Shown here piece by piece: positions 1 to 12,500 of a stretch of DNA of 64,000 nt; position 1 is the first letter of the stretch; the number at the start of each line of letters is the position of its first letter. Under the pieces are notes generated by a model. It was not told the origin of the DNA and ran no database searches. It saw only the letters and a list, made by a program, of their open reading frames with translations. Location of the stretch: assembly GCF_047663525.1 (NCBI RefSeq), contig NC_092587.1, positions 196,227,501 through 196,291,500 of the forward strand, read 5' to 3'. A program made the position numbers and the translations under genes. The DNA comes from Anas platyrhynchos. Its lineage: Eukaryota; Chordata; Aves; Anseriformes; Anatidae.

Positions 1-430
1 ACATTTTAACAGCAACTGTATAGCTTCTATATATAGCAGCTCCTGGTCGTAGGCACATCCAAGCAGGATCCTTGCCACCTTGAGCACAGGTATGCTCAGC
101 TCAGTAGAAACAGAAGTTCCCTGGAACAGCCAAAGCCAATTAATTTCCTTTACAGAAAGATTTCAGCCCTAAGAGGTGCTCTGAACTTACAAACACAGTG
201 ACTGTGTCCACTCGGGCTGTCTGAAGCGCGTGATACGCCCATAGCAACACCTATGAAATCCTTAAAAGCTCCCCTGAGTTACCAAACGTTAGGTAACAGC
301 TCCCCGGAAGCTAAGCTGAAACATTCTGATTCAGTCCATGGTCTGTTCAGTCACACCTTGCAGAACCATCTCTGATTGGAAGCTCAGTGAAATGAGAACT
401 GACCAGCACAAGATCCTAACGTGATTTTAC
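1..430 (-). other. Start of the last CEP295 intron, dyad-rich
   Basis: Intronic sequence after the donor at 430. It is less AT-rich by eye than most other introns and holds short dyads: GTTACC/GGTAAC around an 8-nt loop (278-297), ACACAG/CTGTGT around 3 nt (193-207), and a direct repeat AGCTCCCC (267-274 and 298-305). No coding exon was found. A structured RNA is possible but no snoRNA boxes could be assigned. Confidence 0.3.
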
Positions 431-530
431 CTTCTGAAACTCCTTAGCCTTTTCTCTGTTTTTAGCAGAAGTTTCTTGCCTTTTCTTTTCCTCCTTTCTG
501 GTTTTTACTTCTTCTAGTTGATTATAAAGC
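431..530 (-). CDS. CEP295: CEP295 coding exon C27, ALMS motif, residues 1815-1848
   Basis: Acceptor TTTGACAG, donor AAG|GTAAAA, phase 2 in and 0 out. Reads [20 protein letters not shown] then [12 protein letters not shown]. In human only about a dozen residues follow. No terminal exon fits in bases 1-430, so the stop codon lies outside the window. Confidence 0.94.
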
Positions 531-3500
531 CTGTCAAAACAATGGGAAAATACTGTCAGGAAGCAAAGTGGCAAAGCAGTACATTAACATGAAGGGAGTC
601 TCAATTACTAGAAATTAAGAAAAAAACAATTTTGACTTTGCTATCAAATAATCAAGGGTCACTTATAATTCCTCTCCTGCTCCTGGCCCTCACAAAACCC
701 CCCTTCTGGAGCTGTCAGTGTCCCTTAAGATGCAACTGGAAGACCACAAAGTGCTGTCACAAGGCACAAACTACTTCTGTTTAATCCAAATTTCTTTGTA
801 TTAATGCAGTACCTTGAAGTACGCTGATGCATTTCTACTTTTCCAGCCTTCCTGTCTTCTGGAGAAGATACTTTCACTTCTCCTACTTTCTTCAACTGGT
901 TGACAACTGCACCTTTTTTCCCTTCAAAAGACACGGAAAATGGATTTTAATCTAGCTACTACGTATGTTCATATAAAGCTGCACTGTGCCCCAATAAAGA
1001 CTCAAATTGAGTTAACACAAGGCACTGGTTGTAAAATATCAAGGAATGTCAATGACAGGGTGTTTCAGCACAAGAGCACTCAAAAACACAAGAGGTTTCA
1101 AAGACTGAAAGATGAAACTACAACAAAGAAAAGAAGAATGGACACAATGGAGATTAAGTTTTCTGTTGAAATTAAGTCTCTGACTCCTTAGGCGACTGCT
1201 TTTCAACAGCTGACTTCCAAACCCCTATTAACAGACATCAGAGATGAATGAGGTCTCTAAATACAGAGATAAGACACCTTATGGCCATACATGTATGAAA
1301 CAGATTATTAAGGGCCTTTACACCACTGAAGAGGTAGTTAAATGGGGAAAAAAATTCCTCACATCCTGAGATTTCTCACATTCCTGAGATACCTGCAAAA
1401 GCAACAATGAAAGAAATGGGAAAGCTGTTCTTTGATATTAAAAAGCAACTAAAAGCATATCTACTCCTATATCAGATAAACATACCAGGGAGAAGAAAAG
1501 ACTCCTTTTGCCTGCTTAACTTCTCATACTTCCTTCTTTGAAACGGTTTGGCTTCTGGCTTTTCATTTTTCCTCTCTCTGTTTTTGATTTCTTCTACTCT
1601 TTCCAGAGATTTCTGAATAAAGCTCTTTTTTCTTTTCAAAAAAGATTCTTGCAAACTCCCTGATGCAGAAGGAAACTCCAGGCGCATCACTGAGAAAGAA
1701 AAGGAGATTTCTCACTTTCAGCAAAGAACATTGTCACCTCTAATAACTCAAACATTCCAATCCATTTCTCATAAAATACTGACCTTGACTGCTTTAAGAA
1801 ATAGTCCTAGGAGATGACATTGTAAATAATGAATGTTGCAAAATAAGCAGCAATTCAGAGCTAGAGAATCTAGTACCTGTAAGCAGTACTGCCAAGACAA
1901 ATGCTGTAATAATTACTGCATCAAAAGCATCTTGAAGCCTCAAAACATACCGAAGACCTGAGAAGCTCCTAGTTAATTACCTGCGGTCTGATGTGATGGA
2001 TGCTGTCTGTCATTGGGACTCTGGGCTCTGGAAGAACTGTCAGGCCTTACAAACATGGAATAATCTGCATCTGGAACCAGTGGTAAAAATTCTCTTTCCT
2101 GTCTCAAAAAGAAACATTAGTTAAAAATGCATAAAATCCACCACAAGTTTAAGTCAAGCAGTAGTACTGCACCATTGACACACATGAGACAGAAACAAGA
2201 CATTTTTTTGCATTTAGATACAAAAAAGACACATCAGAAATGAATCTTGACAGTAAGAATTAGAAAGTAAGAATTAGAAAGCATGTTTCTAAAAGCATTC
2301 CAAAACTTTTAAAATAAATTCCTTTTTAAAATAAATCCCTTCACCCACTAGATCTCAACTTCAGAATTACACTAATTAAGACTCACCTCAGTAAAATCAT
2401 TAAGGTCAGACTTATCCGCACTTGCTGGGTTACTGATTTTATCCTCTTCACTTTTTTCTTGGTTCATATGCTCAATGTCAGATTCCACAACGCTGATGTC
2501 ATTTGAGCTTATCAGAGTGAGTTCAGGTTCCTCCATAATACCATGCCCCGACTCAGTTTCCTACCAGATTACACAAGACCTCAGTGTAAAAGATATTAAT
2601 ATATATACATATTGTATACATTTAAAAATATGTATATATACTTAGTATTAAAATATATTTTTTAAAAAACACCACTCTTTGCAGAAATAGCAACAGGTAG
2701 TAGCTTGTCCTAAAGATGAGGCTCATTCAAAATGTAGAAAAAAAAATCTGCCCCAAGCACTAAGGAAATAGAGCACCTTGCCTGGGATGTTTGTTAATTG
2801 CTGTATGCAAACCCTGCAACCTAAATCCAATGTTTGTTTGTTTGTTTGTTTTCCCCTAAACACTGCTAAATAAAAACAAATAACTCAAAGCAACCAAACA
2901 ACAAAATCACCTCTTCCACCCCTCAAGTTTAAGTTATATCTGAAATCTACTTTCATTCAGGCCACGCCTTTTAAAAATAAATAAATAAATTTATAAAAAC
3001 CCACCACTTTGTCAAACCTATTTTAAGTTTACTTATGCTTTGGTTAAACTATTTAGCCCCCTTTTTAACTGGGGTAGGGGCTGTTCATTTAAGTAAGATA
3101 GCGCTCAATTTAGCTACTGCTGATTACTTCAGTGCTTCGATGAAAGAGCAAACAGGAGAGCAGAAGTGCAGGAAACAGGCAAGTCAAACTGGAGCCATAA
3201 AGTGAACATTTGCCAAGTTTTCTGATGTTGAAGGCATAAAATAGCTTGGTTAAAAAAAAAAAAAGGTAAACAAACAAAATACCTGCACAAATTAAAAGAA
3301 AAATCTGTTTCACATACCCAGACTGGAATACGACCTGAGCTTCCAGGCACAGAACTGGAATGTTTTTCGCGTCTTCCCAGGAAAGAAACATTCTGTTGTA
3401 CAGCCTGTAAACGAATGCCTGGGACTTCCAAGCTGGTTTCCCTGGTAATCCAGGAGGATTTCTGTACTTCTGGAAATCCTTGATCTGGCTCCTTTACATG

Positions 3501-6500
3501 GCTATTGCACTGAGAGTCCACTGCCACAGCTTTGTTTGCTTCATGTACATGAAGAAATTTTTCAGGAAGCTTCACGTACTTCCTATCAAATACCTTGACA
3601 GGTAGTTTTTCTTCAGAAGACAGAGCCTCTTGCCTGAATGTTACACTCTCATTGAGTAAGTGCTGAGGGGAAGTTTTGTCCACTGGAACAGGTGTGGTAT
3701 TTAGCTGGTAAAATGATTTTTGTTCCTCCAGTGAGCTCAGACTTTCGTTTCGTGTCTCTTCCGTTGAACACTGCAGACTAACACACTCCATGCTTCTTGT
3801 CAGTTCTTCATACTCTCTGGCCGATGAAATACCGTTCTCATTGTCTCTTACTCTAATCCCAGGGTTTTGTCCAGAAGATGTCTCTAACATTACGTTACAG
3901 TCCTCTGGCTGATCAGCATTCTGGCTGAGATCACTCAGAGAAGATTCTGCTCGCAGGGGGTGGAAAGATTCATCTGAACCTGTTTCAGAAAGTTAGAGTC
4001 AGAGTTCTATCTTAACACAATTTCAGCTTTAAAAAATCCCTCCATAACAGGACTGGTGAGGAATAAGCAAGTCTGCTGAAATTTAGTCAAATGGAACACC
4101 ATTAACAATACCTGATTCATTCAACTTTGATTCAGTTCGATTTTTTTAATATTTGATTAATTTTGTACACAGATTTTTTTGTTGTTGTTTATTACAATAT
4201 GTTTAGGGATAACCTTCATAATGCTGCTAACATAACTGCATTGTACATCACTAGATTTGTATTTATATCCATTTATACACTGCAAATTGCAGTCCTCTGA
4301 GTTTCTTGTGAACCCCCAGCAAAATCTCAAAAACAGGAAGAAAGCGATCAGAAACATCATTACTGGGGCAGAAACAATTCATAGTAGAAGACAACTTCCA
4401 AACTGGAACATTGATGGCTGTTCATTTAGGTCAGCCAGTTGGAAGAAACTTCCTCAGAGGGTGGTGAGGCCCTGGCCCAGGCTGCCCAGAGAAGCTGTGG
4501 GTGCCCCATCCCTGGAGGTGTTCAAGGCCAGGCTGGATGGGGCTTTGGGCAACCTGGGCTGATGGGAATCCTGCCCATGGCAGGGGGTGGGTGGGCTTTA
4601 AGGTCCCTTCCAGCCCAAGCCATTCTATGAGTCCTAAAAGTTATAGTATTGTACCCTAAATTATCTTTCCCTTTGATTCTAAGCATACAAATCAAGATTA
4701 TTTTTTTTTCCCAGAAGAAGCTAGAAAGGAGAAAAATAGGGTGTTAATATTTTAATTACTGGGGAGGCATTTCAGTCCTACAGCATCTACCAAACAAGGT
4801 TTCTTTAAATGTGTGTGCGCGTGTGTGTGTTTAATATGTCTCTGACATAAGATTGATAAAACTGGTTACATGGACTCCAGCATCACATTATTAGTGTTTT
4901 ATTTGGTGGTAGTGTTTTTTTGGTTCGTTTTGTATATTGATAGCAATATATTGTATAAACCTTTAAGTATTTCTGTTTTGAGAAATTTCTGTATTGTTTA
5001 ACAAGATATCTGGTATTATATGCATGAGGAATATTGTCTCCAGATAAATAGCAGTTATTAAAATATCAAGAGACTACAGGGAGGGAGGAATTACCCTGCA
5101 GGATCAGCCATCGCTAGAAAATTCTCCAGATGATGAAACAAAAATATCAACCTACCTCAAACTGACAACCTGAATTAGCTTTTGATTTCTTATCTTTTTT
5201 TTTTTTTTTTTTTTTAAAGCACAAGAATAATTGGTTTGGGCTCATAAAAAGAAAACTTAAAAGCGATGGGGAAATATAATAGAGAAGTTTAAAGCACAGA
5301 GATTGTTTCTATGAGCAATTTAGAAAGTGAATGTTACAGCTAGCAGGAGTTCCCTAAATCCCCTTTGCTGTCACCCCAGGTAGTCTCACAGTGTAAGCAT
5401 TTTCTGGCATTTTGTTTTAGTACTAGTACCTGCAGTCTGAAGTGAAAGCTGCATAATAAACATAGCACAGTTGCTTGCAGCTTCAAAGATGACGAGTATG
5501 TATTTCCCAAAATAATGTGGACATGCATGCAAATAACCAGGAACATTTCTATTATTAATCCATCCACTATGTAAATACTGTCTTACTTTTATTGTTACTG
5601 GTTGAAGCACCATTGTGCTGAAACATCTGGTTCTTGGTAACTTAGAGCTTCACAAATACTTAGGTTACTGCTCACTGCATTTGGAATGTCAGATCAGTTC
5701 TTTCTTTAGAATATGCCACAGATTAAGTTTATAATAATAAATTGCTAGCATTATAAATTAAGTTTATAATTTTAATAATTCAACTGCAGAACATTAACAA
5801 AAAACTTTTCCAGTTATGAGCTGCTGTTAGCTTAGTGCTGCTGTAGAATCCTAAGCTTTTAATCTACTATTTATTACACTGTAATCTCAAAGTTTATTCC
5901 TTTCTCTCTTCCTTTATTCTGAAGGTAGATAAGGCAGTTTATAATCAGAAGAAATTTCACAGCATGCACTACACAGTGGCTGTTGGTGCACCTTGACAGT
6001 GTAAGAGGAAAGTCCGATGGTTTCTTGAGGAACACAATGCATAATAGAGAAAGAAGAGTACAGAAATTCTAATGCATGCTTCAAAAAACAAAGTTTCATA
6101 AATTGATTGATTTCCTCAAATATACAAAATGAGGGATGTATTCATGCTTTTTTTTTTTCAAAATACTAATTAAAATATTAGTCCCAGCCAGCACTGAAGT
6201 TTGTTCACTAACATCATAATTACCACACATCATGGTTTTGGCTAGGATAGAGTTAATTTTTTTTTTTGCTACTACAGTGCTGTTTTGGATTTTTGATGAC
6301 AATAGCAGTGGTCACACATTGATGGATGTTGCAGAGCAGCACTCAGACAGAGCCAAGGACCGTTCAGCTCCTGGTGCTGCCCTGCCAGCGAGGTACCTGG
6401 GGATGCACAAGGAGCTGGGAGGGGACACAGCCAGGAGCTGCCCCAGGCTGGCCAAAGGGATGTCCCATACCGTGTGGTGTCATGCTCAGCAATAACAGCT

Positions 6501-9500
6501 GGGGCAAAGAAGGAGAAAGATAGGGGGGATGTTTGGAGTGATGGCATTTGTGTTCTCAAGAAATCGTTAGGCGTGATGAGCCCTGCTTGCCTGGAGGTGG
6601 CTGAACACCCACCTGCCTTTATCTCAACCCATGAGCTCTCAAACTTTTATGTTTCTGATTCTCTCCCCCACTCCTCCTGAGGAGAACAAGCAAACGGCTG
6701 CATGGTGCTGAGCTGCCTGCTGGGGTTAGACCACAACACCATAGTAACCTAATATCCATTACAGTGGCTTGAATGTAACAGTCTGCTTTTGTGTTAGTCA
6801 CTGTTGATTTAGCAGGGAATAGTTTCTTTCCAGTTTCAACCCAGCAAACCCATTTTAAAGGTTGGTTGTTCCATATTAGCAATGGTTTGATTTTGTAAGC
6901 GTAGATCAGGCTACATTGTACATACCCAGAATACCATTTTCTTTAAGAGACTCTTCTTCCGATGTAATGGTGTCGGGCTTGTTTGTTTCAAGACCAGAAG
7001 GCAGACTGCCTCTTTGTATATTCAGGCTGGAGTTTCTCCCATCTAGAAATGCAGATGTGTCTTGACTTTCTGTTGAAGTCTAGTGGCAGAAAAAATCCTG
7101 ATTAAGATTTTATTTTCTCAGGAATATGAAGGATGAAAGGTTAATGGCAATTTTTGCTTTTTGTATCACATCTCTCCTTGCTAACAGCAAAAATGCCTCC
7201 AGTTCTACATATGTCAAAAACTATTACCGTGTTTCATATAAACACAACACAGTAGAAGGATTACACATTTCAATCTTACATAAATTTCAAGCGTGAGTTT
7301 TTCTGTAGTACCTTCCTAAATTCTCTGTTGTCTTGGGAAATCTTGTATTGAGAAATGCATGATGAGATATCCAAGTCAAAACTTGGTTCCAAAGGCTGAA
7401 AGAGCTGATGACGGGAGTTAGGAAAACGTCTCTCCATTTCAGGCAAATCAAGCTCAGCTGCTAGAGCTGTAAGAAAAGAGATTACTTTTCAGATGGAATA
7501 GGTAGAGCACATAGAATTCTGCAGGTATACAAATACTAGTTTGTAAAAAAATAAAAAAATTACAATATCCAATTCTTACAATGCAGGAACAAACAGCAGC
7601 AAGAAAGTGCTGAATTTATTTTGTTTTTAAATGAAAAGCTACGGTCAAGAAGCTCTCTGTTAAGTACTTGCAAGACTGCATAAGAAGCACTGTGTCCTAT
7701 TTAGGGCTTCCCGGTATGAAAAGTACACACTGACACAATGGAGCAAGTCCAGTGAGGAGACAACAATGATTAGAGGAAAGATGAAGCACATGATTTTCAA
7801 AGAGAAGCTTAAAAACAGGGTTTGTTCAGTTTTGCTAAAAAGCTTGAGCGTGGGAGAAAAGGTGAAGAACAAATCTCTGGCACCTGCAACATCCTAAAAC
7901 AAAGCAGAGAGAAGATGCAGTCATGCTCTTCTTGAACATGCCCAGTAACAGAATGAAAGATAATTGACAGAAGATGGAACACAAGAAATTCTGGTTATAT
8001 ATAAAAAAAAGTCCCAGTGAAGGTTGTTAAGCAAGTTGCCTGGGTGGTATGGAATCTCTGCCACTGGAGATACTCAGAACTCGGCCCAACAAGGCCTTCA
8101 GCAACCTGGTGTAAATTGGCTCTGCTCTGAGCAGGAAGGACAATTTGGATCACAAGGAGAACGTCCTTCTTTAGATGAATCTGAAGTTCTGTGTTTCTGT
8201 TTCCAAACACATTGCAGAAGGAAGTAATTCAAATTAAAACACTGGAGTTATCTGCACGACAGCTAATAATGATGTTTTTATTTTCATGAATCATAAAATG
8301 TGCACATTTAGAGAGCACAGAACTGTGCACACTGGAGAGCACGGACCTTCTGGCAGCCTGTTAATTGGCGATTCATTCAGATAGGGTTGATAGTTGATAA
8401 GAATTATATATTGTTATCTGCTCTGAATCCCTTAATACAGAGTTATAGATACACAAGCAATAAGCACAAACAACAGAAACAATCTAGCCATAGTAGCAGG
8501 AAGCTGCACAGAATCTGATCAGATGTCCGATCAGATTATCTTTTTGTTGCACTATACTGTGCAGACATATACCATAAAGCAAAGGATGATCATCAAAGCA
8601 GAAGTTCTCATGTATAGAACACACTGACAATAAAATATAGGCTGAACAAAATGCAGAAATGCATAATCCCAATTAAATTCCTCTTTCTGTATGACAGTGT
8701 AGCACACAAATGCTTCAAAATAGCAGGTACCTTGGAAATGCACGTTGTTCTCTGATGAAGAGTTCAAATCTCCACCACATCTCTCCAAGATCTGCTGAAT
8801 CTCACTGCCCTTATAAAGGAACGTTGCTCCTTCTGGCAACCAGGTTTCAGGTGCTCTTGACACATTCTCTTGCCTCAGCCGTGAGGTAAAAGGCAGTAAG
8901 GAGCTCCAAGGGCAGCTTCCCGTTTTTTTCAAAATTCGGTCTTCTGTACTGTCAGAAGACAATCCTGAAATAAGAAGCTAGATGTTCACTCGGTTTTTCA
9001 TATAAATCACTCACATGAACTCACCTGAAAACACACAGCTTAGTATACTGAAATACCCTTAACATCTTGATTCTTGTTGTTTTTTTTTTTTTTTTTTTAA
9101 GTGTTGTGCTTTTTTTTTTTATATATAAGGTGTTTCCTGTCAATACTGACACCTTATTTTATTTTATTTTTTTTAACAACTAAGCGCAGTAGGAAAGAAA
9201 GGCTGCAAGCAAACCATCTTAGAGTTTGAGCTTTACCTAAGTAAAACAATTCGATGCAAGTTACAAAGTTCATTACTCAAAATGCCACTTACACATTCAG
9301 AACATCGTAGTTAAAACAGAGCCTGCCTGAGACTTCAGTGGCTCAAGAAATGATCTTCAAGAATTGGTTGATGAATACAGAATAACTCAAATATACATGG
9401 GTATGAATGAGATCAGATACAGTTCAGATTAAGACAATATTTAGCCTTAAAGTAAATAAATCTACAGGTCACTACATAATCACTTTCAAACCCACCTTCC

Positions 9501-12500
9501 ATGCTCAGAGGTGATAAAGCCAGTATATAGAGGAACGACTATACATTATAAAGACATCATTTTTAATTTTATACAAAGCTAACTTAAGATCAAGAGGCAG
9601 CCTGCAAGCGAAAAAGGATACAAACACACTTCCATGTCAACGTGGCACTAAAAGTGGCATTTTTACAAGTTACTAGAAATTACTAGTGACACTTCGGTGC
9701 AACAAGATATTGATGCAATTTTCCTAACAGCAGGACAACTATCGGCACTCTAAAAATTTATTGTATACACTAATTGGAAAACTTTCCTCAGTGTATTGTT
9801 TGGGGATCATATTTTCTAAAAATTGTGCCACCTGAAAATTGCTAGTGTTACAGTTGCTTATTAAAATAACCTCTGCCAAACCTGACGTGTTGTAAGGCTA
9901 AATTATAAGTTAAAAAACCTCACGAGCACAGAACGTGGATATTCCAGTTACACTCTAAAACATGTATTGACAATTCCTAAGTGAAGTTCCATATTAACCT
10001 TTTTCAGACAGATTTATGTCCAGTCAGCCGGATCCATTCTGCTATAAAAATAAGGTTGAGAACAGAGTATTTCATTTACAAAAATCACAAAACCCCAACA
10101 CTTACCAGTGTCAATAGGGCTGGCATCCAACGTCTCGCTAGTCAAAAAGCTTCCCGTGGAAATTGTTGAAGATAAATCACAGGGTATTGCTTGCATGAAA
10201 GCCTCTGAACACAAATCCGGGGACACTACCTTAGAAAGCACTTCCTAGGAGGAAGTAACATATCTGTTACCTTGGATTCAGACACTGTAATTGAAACTTT
10301 AAAACCACAGCTTTTATTCTGAGCTCAGTTCAAGTGTAGAAGCCTTCATTTTGGCAGTCAGGCAAACAGGAACTCATCATTGCTCAGCACAGAACATTCA
10401 CAGCCCACCTCTCAGACCCAAATGCCCCCCAACAGCCCCCTCCCCCCAACACACAGACACACAGACACACACACCAAGCCTCTCAGAACTGTACAAATCA
10501 TTACACCTGGAAGATTATTTTATCTCCTGGTGGTCAGATTTGGCTATTTCTCATCACAGACCTACTTCAGGGGAATTGTAGGTCTCAGAGGAACGCAAAC
10601 ACAATACATGCAAAAGTCTGGAATTTTACAGGTACCTTCAAGTCTGTGCCTTCTGAATATAGGAGAGTGACTTAACAGTTTAATTCTAGTTTTACAGCTA
10701 AATATACAAAGTATTCTAAAATATTTTCTTCCTGAATTTTGAAGAAAGCTGTACAGTAAGGAATAGAGAATGAGGGTACTCACACTTCCAAATTTTGAAG
10801 GACGAGATGTTAACATTTTATTTCTCTCAAACTTTGAATTAAAACACACATTAAGAAAAAATAGAAAACTAAGAAACCTCTTCCCTCCATTGGTTTCTCT
10901 TTTATTAAATATATTTTTAAGGCAGTGTGTATATATATATGTACACAAACATACATACTGTTTGCATAAGTGTTTCCATACATCTATAAACAAACAGTAA
11001 TTTTTAAATACTATTTCTACTCACTGACAAAATGGCAGGATCTTTGGATGAAGAAAGCCAGTGGGTATCACTGACACAGCTTACCCTGCTGCAAGCAGGA
11101 GGCTGAAACAGGGGCCTTCCAAGATCCCTTCTAATCCTAATGATCATATAATTGTACTAGATCCTACCTGTTCCTGAGCATTCTGGAAATACAAGATAAA
11201 ATTCTCAAACGCCTGATTCAAGGCAACAAAAACATGACAATATTTTGTCCTAATGTTTTTCCTTTCTGCACATCATCTTAGCATTCCAGCTAAACACACC
11301 ACAAAGAGTAAATTATGTTCCACGGTTGCTTTGCTATGACTAACCGCATGAATGCTTCTGAAGGATGGTCCAGAACGTGGTGTTTCCTCTCCAACTTCAG
11401 CAGCAGGAAATGGTGAATCTCGAGCCGTGAGAGAATCTTGGGACTGAGCTAACAAAGTGTAACAGAAGCAAGAAGAAAGAGAAAGCAGTTGTTAGTGTTG
11501 TTTTGTTTTTGTTTTTTTAACACCAGATGGCAGTAATACTCTACTGCTGCTGTCCTCACTGTTAGGCACTGATTTTTGCCTCTTTCGTCTCAGTTACATT
11601 ATACTTTCTGTTCCAGTGTACCATAATTTATGATTAGCACGACTGGTCTCTGTAGACAATGCATGAAGATCTAAAATCTGTAGACCATGCATTAAGAGCT
11701 AGAAATTCATGCTTTGGCTTTGCAGAATGAAATACATCTTTGGTAGTGTTCCTACAACCATTTCACTGGGGTGGAGGAATCCTTCTGGCCTCTACCAGTA
11801 CAACGATTACCAAGAAAGGCAGACCACAGAAATCAGAAACTATGAATTACCTAACTACCTTTGTATTACTTTTTAAAAATTACCTAACTTTTGGTGCAGC
11901 CCAGGACATGGTTGGCTTTCTGGGCTGCAAGCACACCTTGCTGGCTCGTGTTGAGCTTCTCATCCACCAACACCCCCAGCTCCTTCCCCTCAGGGCTGCT
12001 CTCACTTTTTCAAGGAAAAGTGTTAAATATCCAACAGAAATTTAAGTCAAACTGTGGAAGTTAAGTACACACATTTTTTTCAACTCTACTAGGGCTGCTA
12101 ATGACAGTGTCATTTCAAATCTACAGCACCTGTAATGCTCTATCCTTAGGTAGATCTCATAACACTCTGTGACTTCTAACATTAAGGCATCCCTTGTATG
12201 ACCTGAAACTCCATTTCTTACTAGAAGACGGAGCCCAGCTGTTCCAGTTTTCCTACTATACAAAGTGGGAGAAGTTTCCTCTGCAAGGCAACATCAGTGG
12301 AACACCTGTACGGTGTAATACTGAAGTATCTAAGTCAGTACGAAACACTTTGAAACTCCTTTAGGAAAGAAAGAAAAAATAATAAACCAAGGTTTCCTCT
12401 AGTTGCTATCACCCAGAACTCTTCTAGGAGGAAGTACAAGAAATGAAAGGAAATAACGTCTAAAATATACTTACTTGGATTAAAAGAGAAGTTAACCTAT

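Noticed and set aside
1..430. Terminal CEP295 exon in the left edge
   Set aside because: No acceptor followed by a short basic C-terminus and stop fits; the last exon is taken to be outside the window.
3110..3391. 93-codon hydrophobic frame overlapping exon C22
   Set aside because: Shadow of the C22 exon and intron in another frame; the apparent membrane segment comes from the T-rich splice region.
4257..4630. 101- and 63-codon plus-strand frames
   Set aside because: Both are CR1 3' sequence.
6232..6680. Frames of 87 and 65-95 codons on both strands
   Set aside because: They lie inside the solo LTR, which has no coding capacity.
10562..10993. 143-codon minus-strand frame between CEP295 exons
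   Set aside because: AT-rich intron; phase of flanking exons C17 and C18 already joins directly, and the peptide shows no CEP295 character.
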